DNA of 43,010 bases from a virus. This document shows, one piece after another, positions 22,907 to 33,093 of this stretch (positions are counted from its first letter, which is position 1; each line of letters begins with the position of its first letter). The stretch covers positions 1-43,010 of the IMG/VR virus record IMGVR_UViG_3300048927_000733, one strand, 5' to 3'. A program made the translations under genes and the position numbers. The notes under the pieces were generated by a model. The model was not told where the DNA came from, searched no databases, and was given only the letters and a program-made list of their open reading frames with translations.

Positions 22907-23361
22907 CGTTTCGAATTATCCCGGCCACGGTCGAGCATATCGATGTTATCGCGCCGCGTATGCGAGAAGCAGACAAGGAAGAGGTTTTTGCAGCCACCGG
23001 GCGCGGTCCACGGTCTGCCCTGCTGCATTCCCTTAACCGGTCTGACTTCGCGTACACGGTCGAATTTGACGGCGTTCCAGAAACAATGTTCGGGTGCGGT
23101 ACTACCAGCATCCTTACAAAAACCGGCGCGCCTTGGCTTCTCGGTACCGACGCGCTTGAAAAGCACTATCGGCACTTCCTGCGCGGCTCGCTCTATTGGG
23201 TGGACCAGATGCGGCAAATGTACAGTCACCTTCAAAACGTGGTTGACGACCGAAACGAAGTGTCAAAGCGCTGGCTGAAATGGATTGGCTTCACGCTCTC
23301 CGAACCGTTGCCCCTTGGCTATGAACAGCGCCCTTTCCGTATTTTTGAAATGAAGGTTTGA
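22903..23361 (+). CDS. Internal virion protein A-like (T7 gp13 / GNAT-like)
   Basis: 152 residues; start MTFRIIPATVEHIDVIAPRM and the RWLKWIGFTLSEPLPLG end match gp13-type proteins with an acyltransferase-like fold. In T7 gp13 is needed for virion assembly. ATGA overlap with the nozzle gene. Catalytic activity should not be assumed. Confidence 0.83.
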   Translation: MTFRIIPATVEHIDVIAPRMREADKEEVFAATGRGPRSALLHSLNRSDFAYTVEFDGVPETMFGCGTTSILTKTGAPWLLGTDALEKHYRHFLRGSLYWVDQMRQMYSHLQNVVDDRNEVSKRWLKWIGFTLSEPLPLGYEQRPFRIFEMKV

Positions 23362-23362
23362 T

Positions 23363-23719
23363 ATGTGCGATTTCGGATTGGTTCTCAGCACGGCGTTGAC
23401 TGCAGCATCAACGATGGTTGGTGTTCAAGGGGCAAAGCAGGAAGCTGCGTCTGCATCCGCTGCATCCGAATACAACGCCAAAGTCCAGGACATGAACGCT
23501 CGGCTTTCCGAGCGTCGCGCTCGTGACGCCCTTGAACGCGGAGCACAGGAAGAGCAGCAGAAGCGAAACGAGAATGCCCAGATCATGGGGCGCCAGAAAG
23601 CGGCTATGGCTGCCAACGGTGTTGACCTGACGTTCGGCTCTCCGCTCGACACACTCGTTGACACGGCGACGCTGGGCGAGATCGACGCGCTCACGATCCG
23701 CCGAAATGCCGCCAACTAG
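23363..23719 (+). CDS. Internal virion protein B-like (T7 gp14 family), truncated by amber codon
   Basis: 118 residues before an in-frame TAG at 23717-23719. The N-terminus has the MC... start and a membrane-like stretch (LVLSTALTAASTMVGVQG), then an Ala-rich helix, RLSERRARDALERGAQEEQQ and the MAANGVDLTFGSPLDTL motif of the gp14-like virion core family, which helps build the DNA-ejection channel. The frame continues after the TAG to TAA 23897-23899, giving the normal length, so this is a nonsense mutation, a sequencing error, or a readthrough site. Confidence 0.85.
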   Translation: MCDFGLVLSTALTAASTMVGVQGAKQEAASASAASEYNAKVQDMNARLSERRARDALERGAQEEQQKRNENAQIMGRQKAAMAANGVDLTFGSPLDTLVDTATLGEIDALTIRRNAAN

Positions 23720-23899
23720 GCTTATGACTACAATGTCGCCGCTGCGAATGGTCGGGCCGACGCAGGCCTGTCTCGCGCCAATGCGAAGAACAGCAAAACG
23801 GCAGGAAATTTGAAGGCCTACTCAACGATGTTAACTGGGGCAGGCAAAGCATACGGGCAGGCGTTCCCTGATGGTCTGTCCTTTGGAGGCAAGCGTTAA
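23720..23899 (+). pseudogene. In-frame remainder of the gp14-like gene after the amber codon
   Basis: 59 codons continue without shift: AYDYNVAAANGRADAGLSRA ... and ends LSFGGKR. The stop TAA overlaps the next ATG (TAATG), as expected if this is the original end of the gene. A single base change from GAG or CAG would restore it. Confidence 0.8.
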
Positions 23900-26217
23900 T
23901 GCCAACCGTACCCGTTTATCAGCAAACCGAACGCCGCCGTCCCGTTCACCAGCAGGGTATTACGACGCAGGCTTCACCAAATGACTTCGGCGCCCAAATT
24001 GGACAGGGATTGCAGTCTGTTTCGCAGGGTCTCGAAAATGTCGGGGATGTCGTCACGCGAGTCCGCGATATTCAGGCCACCAACGCTGCCAAGGACCAGC
24101 TCACAGCGATGGAGCGGGAGAAACTGAACCTTGATTATGGACCGAATGGGTTCATGACAAAGCAAGGTCAAGCAGCCGTTGATGGGCGCGCTGACTACGA
24201 TCAGGCTCTTGAAGAGCTTAAGAAGAAGTACCAGCCGCATGATCCGACAGCCGCACGGAAGTATGGAGATGCCGCAACCGCTGTCGTCACGCAGGGTATG
24301 CGCTCGGGCATCATGCATGCGGCTCAGGGGCAGAAGGACTGGGCAGCATCGTCTTCGACGGCCCGCATGGAGTTGTTCAAAGACCAGGCGCTGGCGGGTT
24401 ACGACAAACCAGAGGAAATCAAGAAGTCTTTGGCGCTCGGTGCAGCCGAGATTAACGAGCAAGGCAGATTGATGGGCTGGGATCAGTCCGTGCTCGATTA
24501 CAAAAAGCAAGAGTTTGCTTCCACGGTCCATTCAAACGTTGCTCTTGCTATCGCTTCGAAACCGAACGGCGCACGGTCAGCCCTTGAGTATCTGAAGGCC
24601 AACAGCGCGACGATGGATGCAAAGACAAAGCTTGATATCGAAAGCAAGCTTCGCCCATTTGCCGCCGATGAGGAAGGACTTTCTGTAGTCAACGAGATCA
24701 TCAGCGGAAAGCGTCGCGTTGCCGATGTTCCCGGTGACATCGTTGGCAAAGTCGCTGGCGTCCCGAGCAAGGCGAATAAGCCCGTTCAGGCAGGAGGTGG
24801 GCCCACGCGTGCGAAAGCGTTCCTCTCGTCGATCTCGGCCAACAAGAGCCGCCCCGGCGACACGCTGAACCTTGACGATTCCTTTGCCGACAACCTCCAT
24901 GCTATGATCCAAGATGCGCCCGAGAGCGTCCGCAAGGGTTTGGGCATCGGCTCCGGGTATCGTTCCAATGAGCGTCAGAAGGAGCTATTCGCCAACAGCG
25001 ACGGGACAGGCCGCATGGTCGCATTCCCTGCCGGTTACGAGAAGCCAGACGGCACCATTGCCAAAGGCTCCAACCATCTGCACGGGCGCGCTGTCGATCT
25101 GATCTACAACGGCCAGCGCCTCGACAAGGCGCCTCAAGAAGTCCGAGACTGGGTCCATTCCAACGCCGCGAACTATGGCCTTCGTTTCCCTATGTCGTGG
25201 GAGCCTTGGCACATCGAACCTACGTCGGCCAGCCGGGGCGGGAGCACGGTCGTTCCGTCCCGAGATGGCATTGCTGCACGGACAAGCATGCCTTCCTATG
25301 GTGAGGCAATGGAGCGCATCAACCAGATTGCAGACCCGCAAGTCAAAGCGTCGGCTATCAAGCAGCTCAATGCTCAGTTTGAGATGCGGTCAAAGGCTGA
25401 GACTGCCAACTCTGATGCAGCTAAAACGCAAATATTTGCATCAATGATGCAGGGAACACCTTTCTCGCAAATCCCGCTCGATCTGAAGATAGCGGCCGGA
25501 CGCGAAGCTGTGTCGGGCTTCATGGATTTTGAAAGTAAGGCTGGTGATGTGAAAACTGATCCTGTCGCCTACAGTAGCCTTTCGACGATGGCTGCCGCCG
25601 CTCCCGAGACGTTCAAGACCATCGACATGACCGCGCCGGAAGTCATCAACAGCCTCTCTCGTGAAGACTGGAAGGCGCTTTCCAACAAGCAGAGTTCTAT
25701 TCTGGGTGATGAAGCAAAGGCCGTCAGAGAAGGCACCGTTTACAATGCCGCTTTCAAGCAGGCTGAACAGACGTTGTCGGGTATCGGCCTCACTACAACA
25801 GGCATCAAATCCGATGACGCGCAAAAGCGTACGGAAATGGAATTGCGGATCGCTCGCTTCCAAAACGAACTGCGCTTGCGGATTGATGACTTCCGGACGC
25901 AGGAAGGCAAAACGCCAACCTATGCGGACACGCAGAAAATGATTGGCGAAATGACCCTGGAGATGATTGGGCAAACCGAGAAAAGCGCTTGGGACATTAC
26001 AAAAACGCCATGGTCCAGCACGAGGGGTGAAAAGGCATTTGCTTTCGAAGCTCCCTATCAGGAGCCGGGCACTGAACTCGTACCAAACTTCAAAGTGGAA
26101 AGTATCCCGCAAGATATCCGTGTCCGGATCATAGGGAGCCTTCAGAAGGAAAAAGGCAGAAAGCCAACGCCAGAGGAAGTCGTGGCAGAATATGCCCGCC
26201 TTGTCATTGGAAGGTGA
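23899..26217 (+). CDS. DNA-ejection protein with M15 peptidase domain
   Basis: 772 residues. A helical, Gln-rich N-terminus resembles internal virion proteins. A VanY/peptidase M15 domain at about 305-445 has the zinc and active-site motif SNHLHGRAVD (His393, Asp400) and EPWHIE (Glu435, His438). It is predicted to cut peptidoglycan stem peptides during DNA entry. The C-terminal 300 residues are helical, with a last helix carrying KEKGRKPTPEEVVAEYA. Its ATG overlaps the stop of the gp14-like gene. Confidence 0.87.
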   Translation: MPTVPVYQQTERRRPVHQQGITTQASPNDFGAQIGQGLQSVSQGLENVGDVVTRVRDIQATNAAKDQLTAMEREKLNLDYGPNGFMTKQGQAAVDGRADYDQALEELKKKYQPHDPTAARKYGDAATAVVTQGMRSGIMHAAQGQKDWAASSSTARMELFKDQALAGYDKPEEIKKSLALGAAEINEQGRLMGWDQSVLDYKKQEFASTVHSNVALAIASKPNGARSALEYLKANSATMDAKTKLDIESKLRPFAADEEGLSVVNEIISGKRRVADVPGDIVGKVAGVPSKANKPVQAGGGPTRAKAFLSSISANKSRPGDTLNLDDSFADNLHAMIQDAPESVRKGLGIGSGYRSNERQKELFANSDGTGRMVAFPAGYEKPDGTIAKGSNHLHGRAVDLIYNGQRLDKAPQEVRDWVHSNAANYGLRFPMSWEPWHIEPTSASRGGSTVVPSRDGIAARTSMPSYGEAMERINQIADPQVKASAIKQLNAQFEMRSKAETANSDAAKTQIFASMMQGTPFSQIPLDLKIAAGREAVSGFMDFESKAGDVKTDPVAYSSLSTMAAAAPETFKTIDMTAPEVINSLSREDWKALSNKQSSILGDEAKAVREGTVYNAAFKQAEQTLSGIGLTTTGIKSDDAQKRTEMELRIARFQNELRLRIDDFRTQEGKTPTYADTQKMIGEMTLEMIGQTEKSAWDITKTPWSSTRGEKAFAFEAPYQEPGTELVPNFKVESIPQDIRVRIIGSLQKEKGRKPTPEEVVAEYARLVIGR

Positions 26218-26225
26218 AAAAGAAC

Positions 26226-26552
26226 CTAATTGCGGCGTCGAACTTCAACGATCCACGACGACGCTGTCTTCGCATCATTGACTTGCATTTGATCAAAGAC
26301 CATCGCCGTGACACGGGCATTGTTGTCTTTTCTAAACGCGGTTTCCAATTTCATTCTGGTGGAATTACAGGCTGACGACACTGCAATCCCAAGCTCTAAC
26401 GGGCCACCTTGCTCTTGGGCGTACTCGCGAGATTTGGTCGACAAGCATTGTATGTGTGTCTTGGCCTCAGGATAGTCGGTGATGCTTTTCCCTGAACTCG
26501 TAACGCAACTCGAAAGAGCAAAAGGCAAGAGCAGAACAGCGTAAAATTTCAT
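26226..26552 (-). CDS. Lipoprotein moron
   Basis: 108 residues from ATG 26552 (site GGGGGATC); an earlier TTG is rejected. Signal peptide MKFYAVLLLPFALSSC with lipobox Cys16, so an outer- or inner-membrane lipoprotein. It is leftward and convergent with the ejection gene (8 bases apart), inserted between two rightward ejection genes. This is the classical place and form of a lysogenic-conversion or superinfection-exclusion gene; function not recognised. Confidence 0.8.
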   Translation of the reverse strand: MKFYAVLLLPFALSSCVTSSGKSITDYPEAKTHIQCLSTKSREYAQEQGGPLELGIAVSSACNSTRMKLETAFRKDNNARVTAMVFDQMQVNDAKTASSWIVEVRRRN

Positions 26553-26635
26553 GTGATCCCCCAAAAGTTGAGGGATTATGGCTCAGCGGGCACGTTTGTC
26601 CAGACAGCCAAAACACACGGTCAAAGAAGATGCAC

Positions 26636-26664
26636 AAGGTGGTCCTGTTGGAGCCACCTTTTTT
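26636..26664 (+). terminator. Intrinsic terminator before the giant ejection gene
   Basis: AAGGTGG (26636-26642) pairs with CCACCTT (26654-26660), followed by a T-run. Read rightward it would stop transcripts just before the 2130-codon gene. Confidence 0.8.
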
Positions 26665-26676
26665 CATGGGTGATAG

Positions 26677-29600
26677 ATGCCAACTGTTGAAGAATACGAC
26701 ACACTGAAACGGCAGGATCGCGAGCAATCCGCTGCCAAGACGGGCGTTGTGTTAAACTTTGCGAAGGGTACGAACCCGGACGAGTATGCCTCTGATGCAA
26801 AGCTTGGCGCCGCGTTCGGCGTTCCGGCTGACGTGGCTTCGACAGTGCGAGTCCCTTTGCAGGAACGCCTGAACATTTTGCGCGCCAAATCGATCCTTGG
26901 AGACAGCCCACGCACTGCGGAATGGCTTCAGTCCACTGATAATGCGAAGGCCGCATGGGATGACGTCGAAAGCCTGACGTGGTTTGAACAGGCGGGCAAC
27001 AGCGTTGTCGAAGCTGGTAAAGGCGTTCCCGGCGGCGCTGTGTCTGCCGTAGGCACAGGCCTTGAAGGTACAGGCCAGTTGCTCACGCCGCGGCCTGAAA
27101 GTGACCGGTCGCCTATTGTTTCAAGGATTGCGTCCGCTCGCGCTTTGTCGCCTGAAGATATCGGGCAACTGCGCCAAGACATCTTTGCGCAGGGCGTGAT
27201 CAACCCCACCATCGCCCAATCTGTTCTTTCGGATGTGCTTTCCGGTGACATGACCAACGAAGAGGCGCAGGCCATCTTTGAGCCTGTGCTCGCAGGCGTC
27301 AGTGCTGCGCTACAGACGGGCGGCGAAGCAACTCAGGATTATGGCGCTGGTGTGCTGCCTGCCGCTCCTGGCATGGAAGAAAGCTTTTCGCGCAAGGTTG
27401 GCTCTGGCCTTGGCTCGATGATCCCGATTATTGCGATTGGGCTTCTGACTGGTAGCGCAGGCGCGTTCACCTTCGGCGCTGCGCAGGGCGCGGGCGAATC
27501 CACCTCCCGCGCTCGGAAAGCCGGACAGGACGAAGAAACGCAAACGACAGCAGCGGTTGCCGGTATTATTCCCGGCATGACGGATGCCGTTCCCGTCGAA
27601 CGCCTTCTGAACAATCGTGTTGTGCGTGAAGGCTTCATGTCCGCTTTGCGCAGCATCGGCGCCCAGGCGGCTCTGGAAGGCGGGCAAGAAGCTGCTCAAG
27701 AGATGATGCAGAACCTGATTGCCCAGCAGCTTTATGCTCCTGACCAATCGTTGATCGAAGGGACAGGTGAAAGCGCAGCTGTGGGCGGTACTGTCGGCGC
27801 GCTCGTAGAAGTCGCGAAGCTTGCATTTCAGGCAGCGCTGCCTGGTCGCGTCGGTAAGATGCGCATCAAAGCTCAAGAGGCCGAACAGACCAAGCAGACC
27901 ATCGACCAGCTGGGCGATAACTCCGCGTCGTCGAAGCTTCGTCAGCGACTCGATGGTTCATTCATGGATTTTGTCGGCAAGGCCACGGAAGGCACGCCGA
28001 TCGAGGATGTGTATGTCCCCGCTGAAAAGATGCAGGAGATGTTCCAGAGCTTCCGCTTTGAGCCACAAGATTTCCTTGCTGAACTGCCAGGCGTTGATGT
28101 TTCAGACTGGGAGACTGCTCTTTCCACAGGTGGCGATGTCAAAATACCGACCGCGAGCTATGCCGCAAAGCTAGCAGGAACCGACTTCGACCAGTTCCTG
28201 CGTGAGAACATGCGGTTTTCACCCGACGCAATGACGTTCTCCGAAGCACAGGAATTCAATTCTCGTTCTACAGAAATCCAGATGGAGGCATTCGAGGAAT
28301 CGGAAGCCGCCCGTGTTGCGGCAGAAAACGAACGCAGCGTTGATGTGCAGGAAACGGACGAATTGGTTGGCCGCCTTCGTGCCGCTGGCCGCTCTACCGA
28401 TGTCGCCCGGTACGAGGCAATGCCCTTGGTCGCGATGCGCCGGACAATGGCTGAACGATCCGGCTTGACGCAGGAGGAGTTTGCCCATCGCTATCCTCTG
28501 CCCGAAATCCGCGGAGCAGTTCCGGAAGGCTTGAAGCCGAAGAACGTTGACGCGCTCAACCGTCAGCTTGCGGAAATGCGCTCCTATGTGCCGGAGCCTG
28601 TAAAGAATGGGCCTTCACTGCTGGAAGCCATCTCTGAATATGGCGGCATTAGCGATACCGGTGGCGAACTGAAGGCTCGTGATGCTGCCGTCATCAAGCG
28701 CGGTCGCGGGAAGAAGACCCTTCGCCTTGCTCGTGGCGGGATCATCGATGGCATGAAGGACATGTTCGGCGGACCATCTGGCAAGAAATTTGGCATCGAC
28801 GATGTGGCGCAGGCCATGATCGAAGCAGGCTATCTGCAAGACAATCCTGTCGCGACTGAGTACCGGGCCGCTCTCGAAGCCGGAACGGAAGTGCTTGATA
28901 TCGGCAAGGCGTTGCTTGACGCCATCGACGAGGAACTGCGCGGCAACGTTCAGTATGCTGGTGAAACCGTTGTCGATGAGCGCGCAACGTCGCTTGAGCG
29001 AAACATTGCCTATCTCGACGAGCTCGGCGTGTCCCTGAACGATAGTGACGACGCGATCCGCGCAGCGCTGGAAAAGGCTGGGGCTGAAAACGGCAAGGTC
29101 TTCGGCCAAGCTGGCCGCCGTGGATCGATCCAGATACCGCTAGGCGGTGCAGAGAACAGCGCGGTCATCATCAGCCTGTTTGAAAGCGCCGACCTCTCGA
29201 CCTTCCTGCACGAGACCGGCCACTACTTCCTCAACACGCTTCAGGATATGCGCACCGTCTCGCCGGATATTCAGGAAATGCATGACGGCGTGCGCACATG
29301 GTGGGGCGAGAATGCTGAAGCGGTAGCCGCTGATGCAAAACAGGTCACTGGCTTGGATGTCACTGCCGACCAGGTAAAAGCCGTGCTTGAAGCCGGGACA
29401 ACGGGCGATGCAGCGATTGACGTTGCTGTCGAGGTCGGCATGCACGAACAGTTTGCACGCGGTTTCGAAAGCTACCTGATGGAGGGCAAGGCTCCCTCTA
29501 TCGAGATGCGATCAGCATTCGAGCGCTTCACGCAATGGTTCGTTCGCCTCTACAAGAACCTGCGCGGGCTCAACGTTCAGATATCGCCTGAGATGCGGGC

Positions 29601-32600
29601 CGTATTTGACCGCCTGCTGGCCACTGACGCGGAAATCGAAGCTGCGCGGTCGGATATGTCGGACGAGATGCTTTTCGCTGCTGCTGAAGCTGCTGGGCTG
29701 AATGCGGAGGATTACCGTCACCTTGTGAAGCTTCATGACCAGTCAGTCGAAGCGTCGAATGAAAAGCTGCGCCGTGAAATCATGGCGCCGATCAAGCGAG
29801 AAACCGAACGCTGGTATCGTGAAGAGAAGGCCCGTGTGCGTGACGAGGTAGGCGAACAGATCAATCGCACGCCGGTCTATCGCGCCCTCGAATGGCTTGG
29901 CAACCGGCGCTGGCTTGGCGATGAAGCGCCGGAAGGAATTCCGGACATGCGTCTTGATCGCCAGACGCTGGTGAATCGCTATGGCGAAGGTGTGTTGCAA
30001 ACCCTGCCGCGTGGCCGCTTCACCATCTATGCGAACGAAGGCGGTATGGACCCGGACGAGGTTGCTGGCTGGTTCGGTTTTGACAGCGGCGACGCTCTGG
30101 TGAAGGCGCTTGAACAAGCCCAGCCTCGGCGCGAAGCTATCGAAGCGGAGACGGATCGCGTCATGCGTGAACGTCATGGCGATGTCTTGCGCGATGGCCA
30201 GATCGAAGAGCGGGCCCTTGATGCACTACACAACGACAAACGGGCGCAATTCCTTGCTGCCGAGTTGAAGGTTCTCAAGGCCCGAGCCGGTGACACTTCG
30301 GTAGACATGACCGTTGCGCAGGCCAGAGAGGCAGCACGTCTCACGGTCAACCGGATGAAGGTTCGTGACGCTGTTGCAAGCAATCGCTTCCTTACAGCTG
30401 AACGGAAGGCTGCCAACGAATCAATCAAGCTGGCTCGCCTCGTCGAGCGTGAAAACCTCTGGTCAAGGCAGCGTCGGCGCGAGGTGCAAGCCGCTGTCAA
30501 GGCCGGTTCACTGCGCGCAACCAACTCCGCAACAGACAGGGCAAACACTTCCACCGATCGGTACAACGATGCTGTGGCCTTGCTGGTCGAACAGAAGAAG
30601 CGCCAGCTGCTCAACCACATGCTCTACAGCGAAAGCGTGAAAGCCGCGGAGGAAATCGAGAAGACGGAACGATACGTCTCGCGCCTCTCGAAGAAATCAA
30701 CACGCACGGCACTTGCTGGCGACTATCTCGAAGCCATTGACGAACTGCTTGAACGGTACGATTTCAGAAAGCTTTCCGCCCGCGCTGAAGATCGCCGTGG
30801 GTCGCTGCTGAACTATGTTGCGAGAATGACGGCTGATGGCCGTGAGAACGAGCTGTCTATTCCTGATGAGGTTCTAAAGGACGCGCAGCGCCGCCCTTAC
30901 AAGCAACTGACCGTAGACGAACTGCGCGGCGTTGTGGACACCCTCAAGAACATAGAGCACACGGCTCGTCTCAAGCAGCGACTGAAGGATGCCAAGCGGG
31001 AACGCGATCTGGAAACTGTTGTTGACGATATCCTTGCCGAGTTCGACGAGAACGTGAAGGGCAATGCTCCGTCTCGGGCAAAGTCCGGGCGCGGCGGGAC
31101 CAAGGAAGGATTCCGTAGTTACCTCTACCTGGTGAAGACAGCCGACACCATCCTTCGGGAAATCGATGGCTTCGACGATGGTGCAGCTTATCGCCACGTC
31201 AAGGCGCCGGTCGACGAGGCGGTCAATGATCTGACGATCAAGCGCCGCGAGGCTGGTGAGAAGTTCGACCAGTTGTATTCGGTTTATTCGAAGGAAGAGC
31301 GGCGGGCGATGACGGCGCTGCAATCTGTTCCAGAATTGAACGGCCAGTTCTCCAAGTGGGATCTGATCTCGCTGGCGCTGAACGTGGGCAACGAGGGCAA
31401 CTATCAGCGGCTTACTGATAACCGTGTGAAGGGACACTTCCAAACCGGACAGATTGAAGCGGCTTTGACCCGCCTCGATGCTCGTGACTGGAAGTTCGTT
31501 CAGTCGGCATGGGATATGATCGACGGCTACTGGCCGGAGATCGAGGCCCGTGAAAAGCGCGTGACCGGCGTGGCGCCAGAGAAGATTGCGCCGCGTGAAG
31601 TCCAGACCAAGTTCGGCACGTTCAAGGGCGGCTATTATCCGCTCAAGTATGACGCTGAAATTTCATCGCTGGCTCGCGACGATGATCTTCATGACTTGGC
31701 TGCATCAATGACCGGTGGCCGCTTCGGCAAGGCCCAGACCAAGAATGGTCACACCAAGGAACGTTCAAACTCGTCTGGCCGTCCGGTGCTGATCGATATC
31801 GGTGTTCTGCATGGCCACCTTAACCAGGTCATCCATGACTTGGCGCTTTCGGAGGTTGTCGCCAATTCGTGGCGGATCCTGCAGAACAACGAAGTGAAAA
31901 GCGCGTTTCTCGATCGAGGGCTGAAGTCTGACTTCGATGCGCTGGAAGTGTGGTTGCAGGATGTGGCAAGTGGAGAGGTGCGCGGCGCCGACTTTATGAA
32001 CCGCTGGTCTCGCAAGCTGAAATCCGGTTTCACAGTTTCGAAGCTGGCCTTCAATCTCACAACAGTGCTGTTGCAGCCCACGGGCCTCGCACAGTCGTTT
32101 GTCGTGGTTGGCAAGAAGAATATGCTGCTCGGAATGCAAGACGTGTTCCGGCGCCCTCTGAGCGGGCCGGGCAGCGCGGCGAACATTATCATCAGTAAGT
32201 CGCCATTCATGCAGGAGCGCGAAACGACGTTCAACAAGGATATCTATGACATCCTTGGAGACACGAAGACCGGGCCGACGCAGAACCGAGTGTCACAGTT
32301 CGCGAGTGACTATCTCGCACCGTGGGGCTTCTGGTTGATGCAGAAGGCGCAGTTCTACACCGTGGACATGCCGACATGGCTTGCTGGCTATCGTCATGCT
32401 TTGGATCAAGGCAAGAGTGAGCCCGACGCTATCGCTCATGCTGATCGGATCGTAGCGCGGGCAGCTGCTTCCGGTAACTTCGCAGACCGTACGCCGATCG
32501 AGCGCGGATCTCTGTCTCGCAACGTTCGGCAGAATGACGTGGTGCGCCTGTTCACGGCGCTCGGCTCATACATGTTTGCGAAGTTCAACGTCGCTTACGA

Positions 32601-33069
32601 GAAGACCCGGCAGACGGAGTTTAACGACCCTCGACAGGTTCTATCGTGGACCTCGGACATGGTCATGCTTTTTACTGTCGAAGCCCTCCTGGCAGCTGCA
32701 GTGCGTGGCCAGTTGCCATGGGGCGATGACGATGATGACGAAGAAGACGGCTGGGCTGAGTTCCTTGCCAAGCAAACAGCTTTCTCTGTCGCAGGAACGC
32801 TGCCCTTCGTCCGTGACATCGCGAGCGGTGTGCAAGGCTTCAGTGGTGGCGGGGCTTATGGCTCGATAATGGACACCATCGCGAGGCCAATCTTCCAAGC
32901 CTCGCAGGGCGAAGTCGATAAGGCTCTCATCAAATCAATGGTAGATGTCGGCGGACTTTTCTTCCACGTGCCATCGACACAGATCAACCGCTTCGTTGAT
33001 GCGACCTGGCGACAGGCCGAAGGGGATGACGTTTCGCCCATCGAATTTATCATGGGCAAATCGAAATAG
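26677..33069 (+). CDS. Giant internal virion/ejection protein (polyvalent, HETGH zincin-like)
   Basis: 2130 residues. A glycine-rich hydrophobic segment is visible at about 247-272 (IPIIAIGLLTGSAGAFTFGA). A metalloprotease-like HETGH motif at 845-849 (TFLHETGHYF) is typical of large polyvalent proteins. A very long charged helical region (about 1020-1450) follows. The C-terminal part (about 1780-2130) has membrane-prone stretches (KLAFNLTTVLLQPTGLAQSF). It is likely the T7 gp16-like large component ejected with DNA. Site GGGTGAT before ATG. No frame break is seen. Confidence 0.85.
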   Translation: MPTVEEYDTLKRQDREQSAAKTGVVLNFAKGTNPDEYASDAKLGAAFGVPADVASTVRVPLQERLNILRAKSILGDSPRTAEWLQSTDNAKAAWDDVESLTWFEQAGNSVVEAGKGVPGGAVSAVGTGLEGTGQLLTPRPESDRSPIVSRIASARALSPEDIGQLRQDIFAQGVINPTIAQSVLSDVLSGDMTNEEAQAIFEPVLAGVSAALQTGGEATQDYGAGVLPAAPGMEESFSRKVGSGLGSMIPIIAIGLLTGSAGAFTFGAAQGAGESTSRARKAGQDEETQTTAAVAGIIPGMTDAVPVERLLNNRVVREGFMSALRSIGAQAALEGGQEAAQEMMQNLIAQQLYAPDQSLIEGTGESAAVGGTVGALVEVAKLAFQAALPGRVGKMRIKAQEAEQTKQTIDQLGDNSASSKLRQRLDGSFMDFVGKATEGTPIEDVYVPAEKMQEMFQSFRFEPQDFLAELPGVDVSDWETALSTGGDVKIPTASYAAKLAGTDFDQFLRENMRFSPDAMTFSEAQEFNSRSTEIQMEAFEESEAARVAAENERSVDVQETDELVGRLRAAGRSTDVARYEAMPLVAMRRTMAERSGLTQEEFAHRYPLPEIRGAVPEGLKPKNVDALNRQLAEMRSYVPEPVKNGPSLLEAISEYGGISDTGGELKARDAAVIKRGRGKKTLRLARGGIIDGMKDMFGGPSGKKFGIDDVAQAMIEAGYLQDNPVATEYRAALEAGTEVLDIGKALLDAIDEELRGNVQYAGETVVDERATSLERNIAYLDELGVSLNDSDDAIRAALEKAGAENGKVFGQAGRRGSIQIPLGGAENSAVIISLFESADLSTFLHETGHYFLNTLQDMRTVSPDIQEMHDGVRTWWGENAEAVAADAKQVTGLDVTADQVKAVLEAGTTGDAAIDVAVEVGMHEQFARGFESYLMEGKAPSIEMRSAFERFTQWFVRLYKNLRGLNVQISPEMRAVFDRLLATDAEIEAARSDMSDEMLFAAAEAAGLNAEDYRHLVKLHDQSVEASNEKLRREIMAPIKRETERWYREEKARVRDEVGEQINRTPVYRALEWLGNRRWLGDEAPEGIPDMRLDRQTLVNRYGEGVLQTLPRGRFTIYANEGGMDPDEVAGWFGFDSGDALVKALEQAQPRREAIEAETDRVMRERHGDVLRDGQIEERALDALHNDKRAQFLAAELKVLKARAGDTSVDMTVAQAREAARLTVNRMKVRDAVASNRFLTAERKAANESIKLARLVERENLWSRQRRREVQAAVKAGSLRATNSATDRANTSTDRYNDAVALLVEQKKRQLLNHMLYSESVKAAEEIEKTERYVSRLSKKSTRTALAGDYLEAIDELLERYDFRKLSARAEDRRGSLLNYVARMTADGRENELSIPDEVLKDAQRRPYKQLTVDELRGVVDTLKNIEHTARLKQRLKDAKRERDLETVVDDILAEFDENVKGNAPSRAKSGRGGTKEGFRSYLYLVKTADTILREIDGFDDGAAYRHVKAPVDEAVNDLTIKRREAGEKFDQLYSVYSKEERRAMTALQSVPELNGQFSKWDLISLALNVGNEGNYQRLTDNRVKGHFQTGQIEAALTRLDARDWKFVQSAWDMIDGYWPEIEAREKRVTGVAPEKIAPREVQTKFGTFKGGYYPLKYDAEISSLARDDDLHDLAASMTGGRFGKAQTKNGHTKERSNSSGRPVLIDIGVLHGHLNQVIHDLALSEVVANSWRILQNNEVKSAFLDRGLKSDFDALEVWLQDVASGEVRGADFMNRWSRKLKSGFTVSKLAFNLTTVLLQPTGLAQSFVVVGKKNMLLGMQDVFRRPLSGPGSAANIIISKSPFMQERETTFNKDIYDILGDTKTGPTQNRVSQFASDYLAPWGFWLMQKAQFYTVDMPTWLAGYRHALDQGKSEPDAIAHADRIVARAAASGNFADRTPIERGSLSRNVRQNDVVRLFTALGSYMFAKFNVAYEKTRQTEFNDPRQVLSWTSDMVMLFTVEALLAAAVRGQLPWGDDDDDEEDGWAEFLAKQTAFSVAGTLPFVRDIASGVQGFSGGGAYGSIMDTIARPIFQASQGEVDKALIKSMVDVGGLFFHVPSTQINRFVDATWRQAEGDDVSPIEFIMGKSK

Positions 33070-33093
33070 GCGGACAAAACCGCAATTGCTTCA

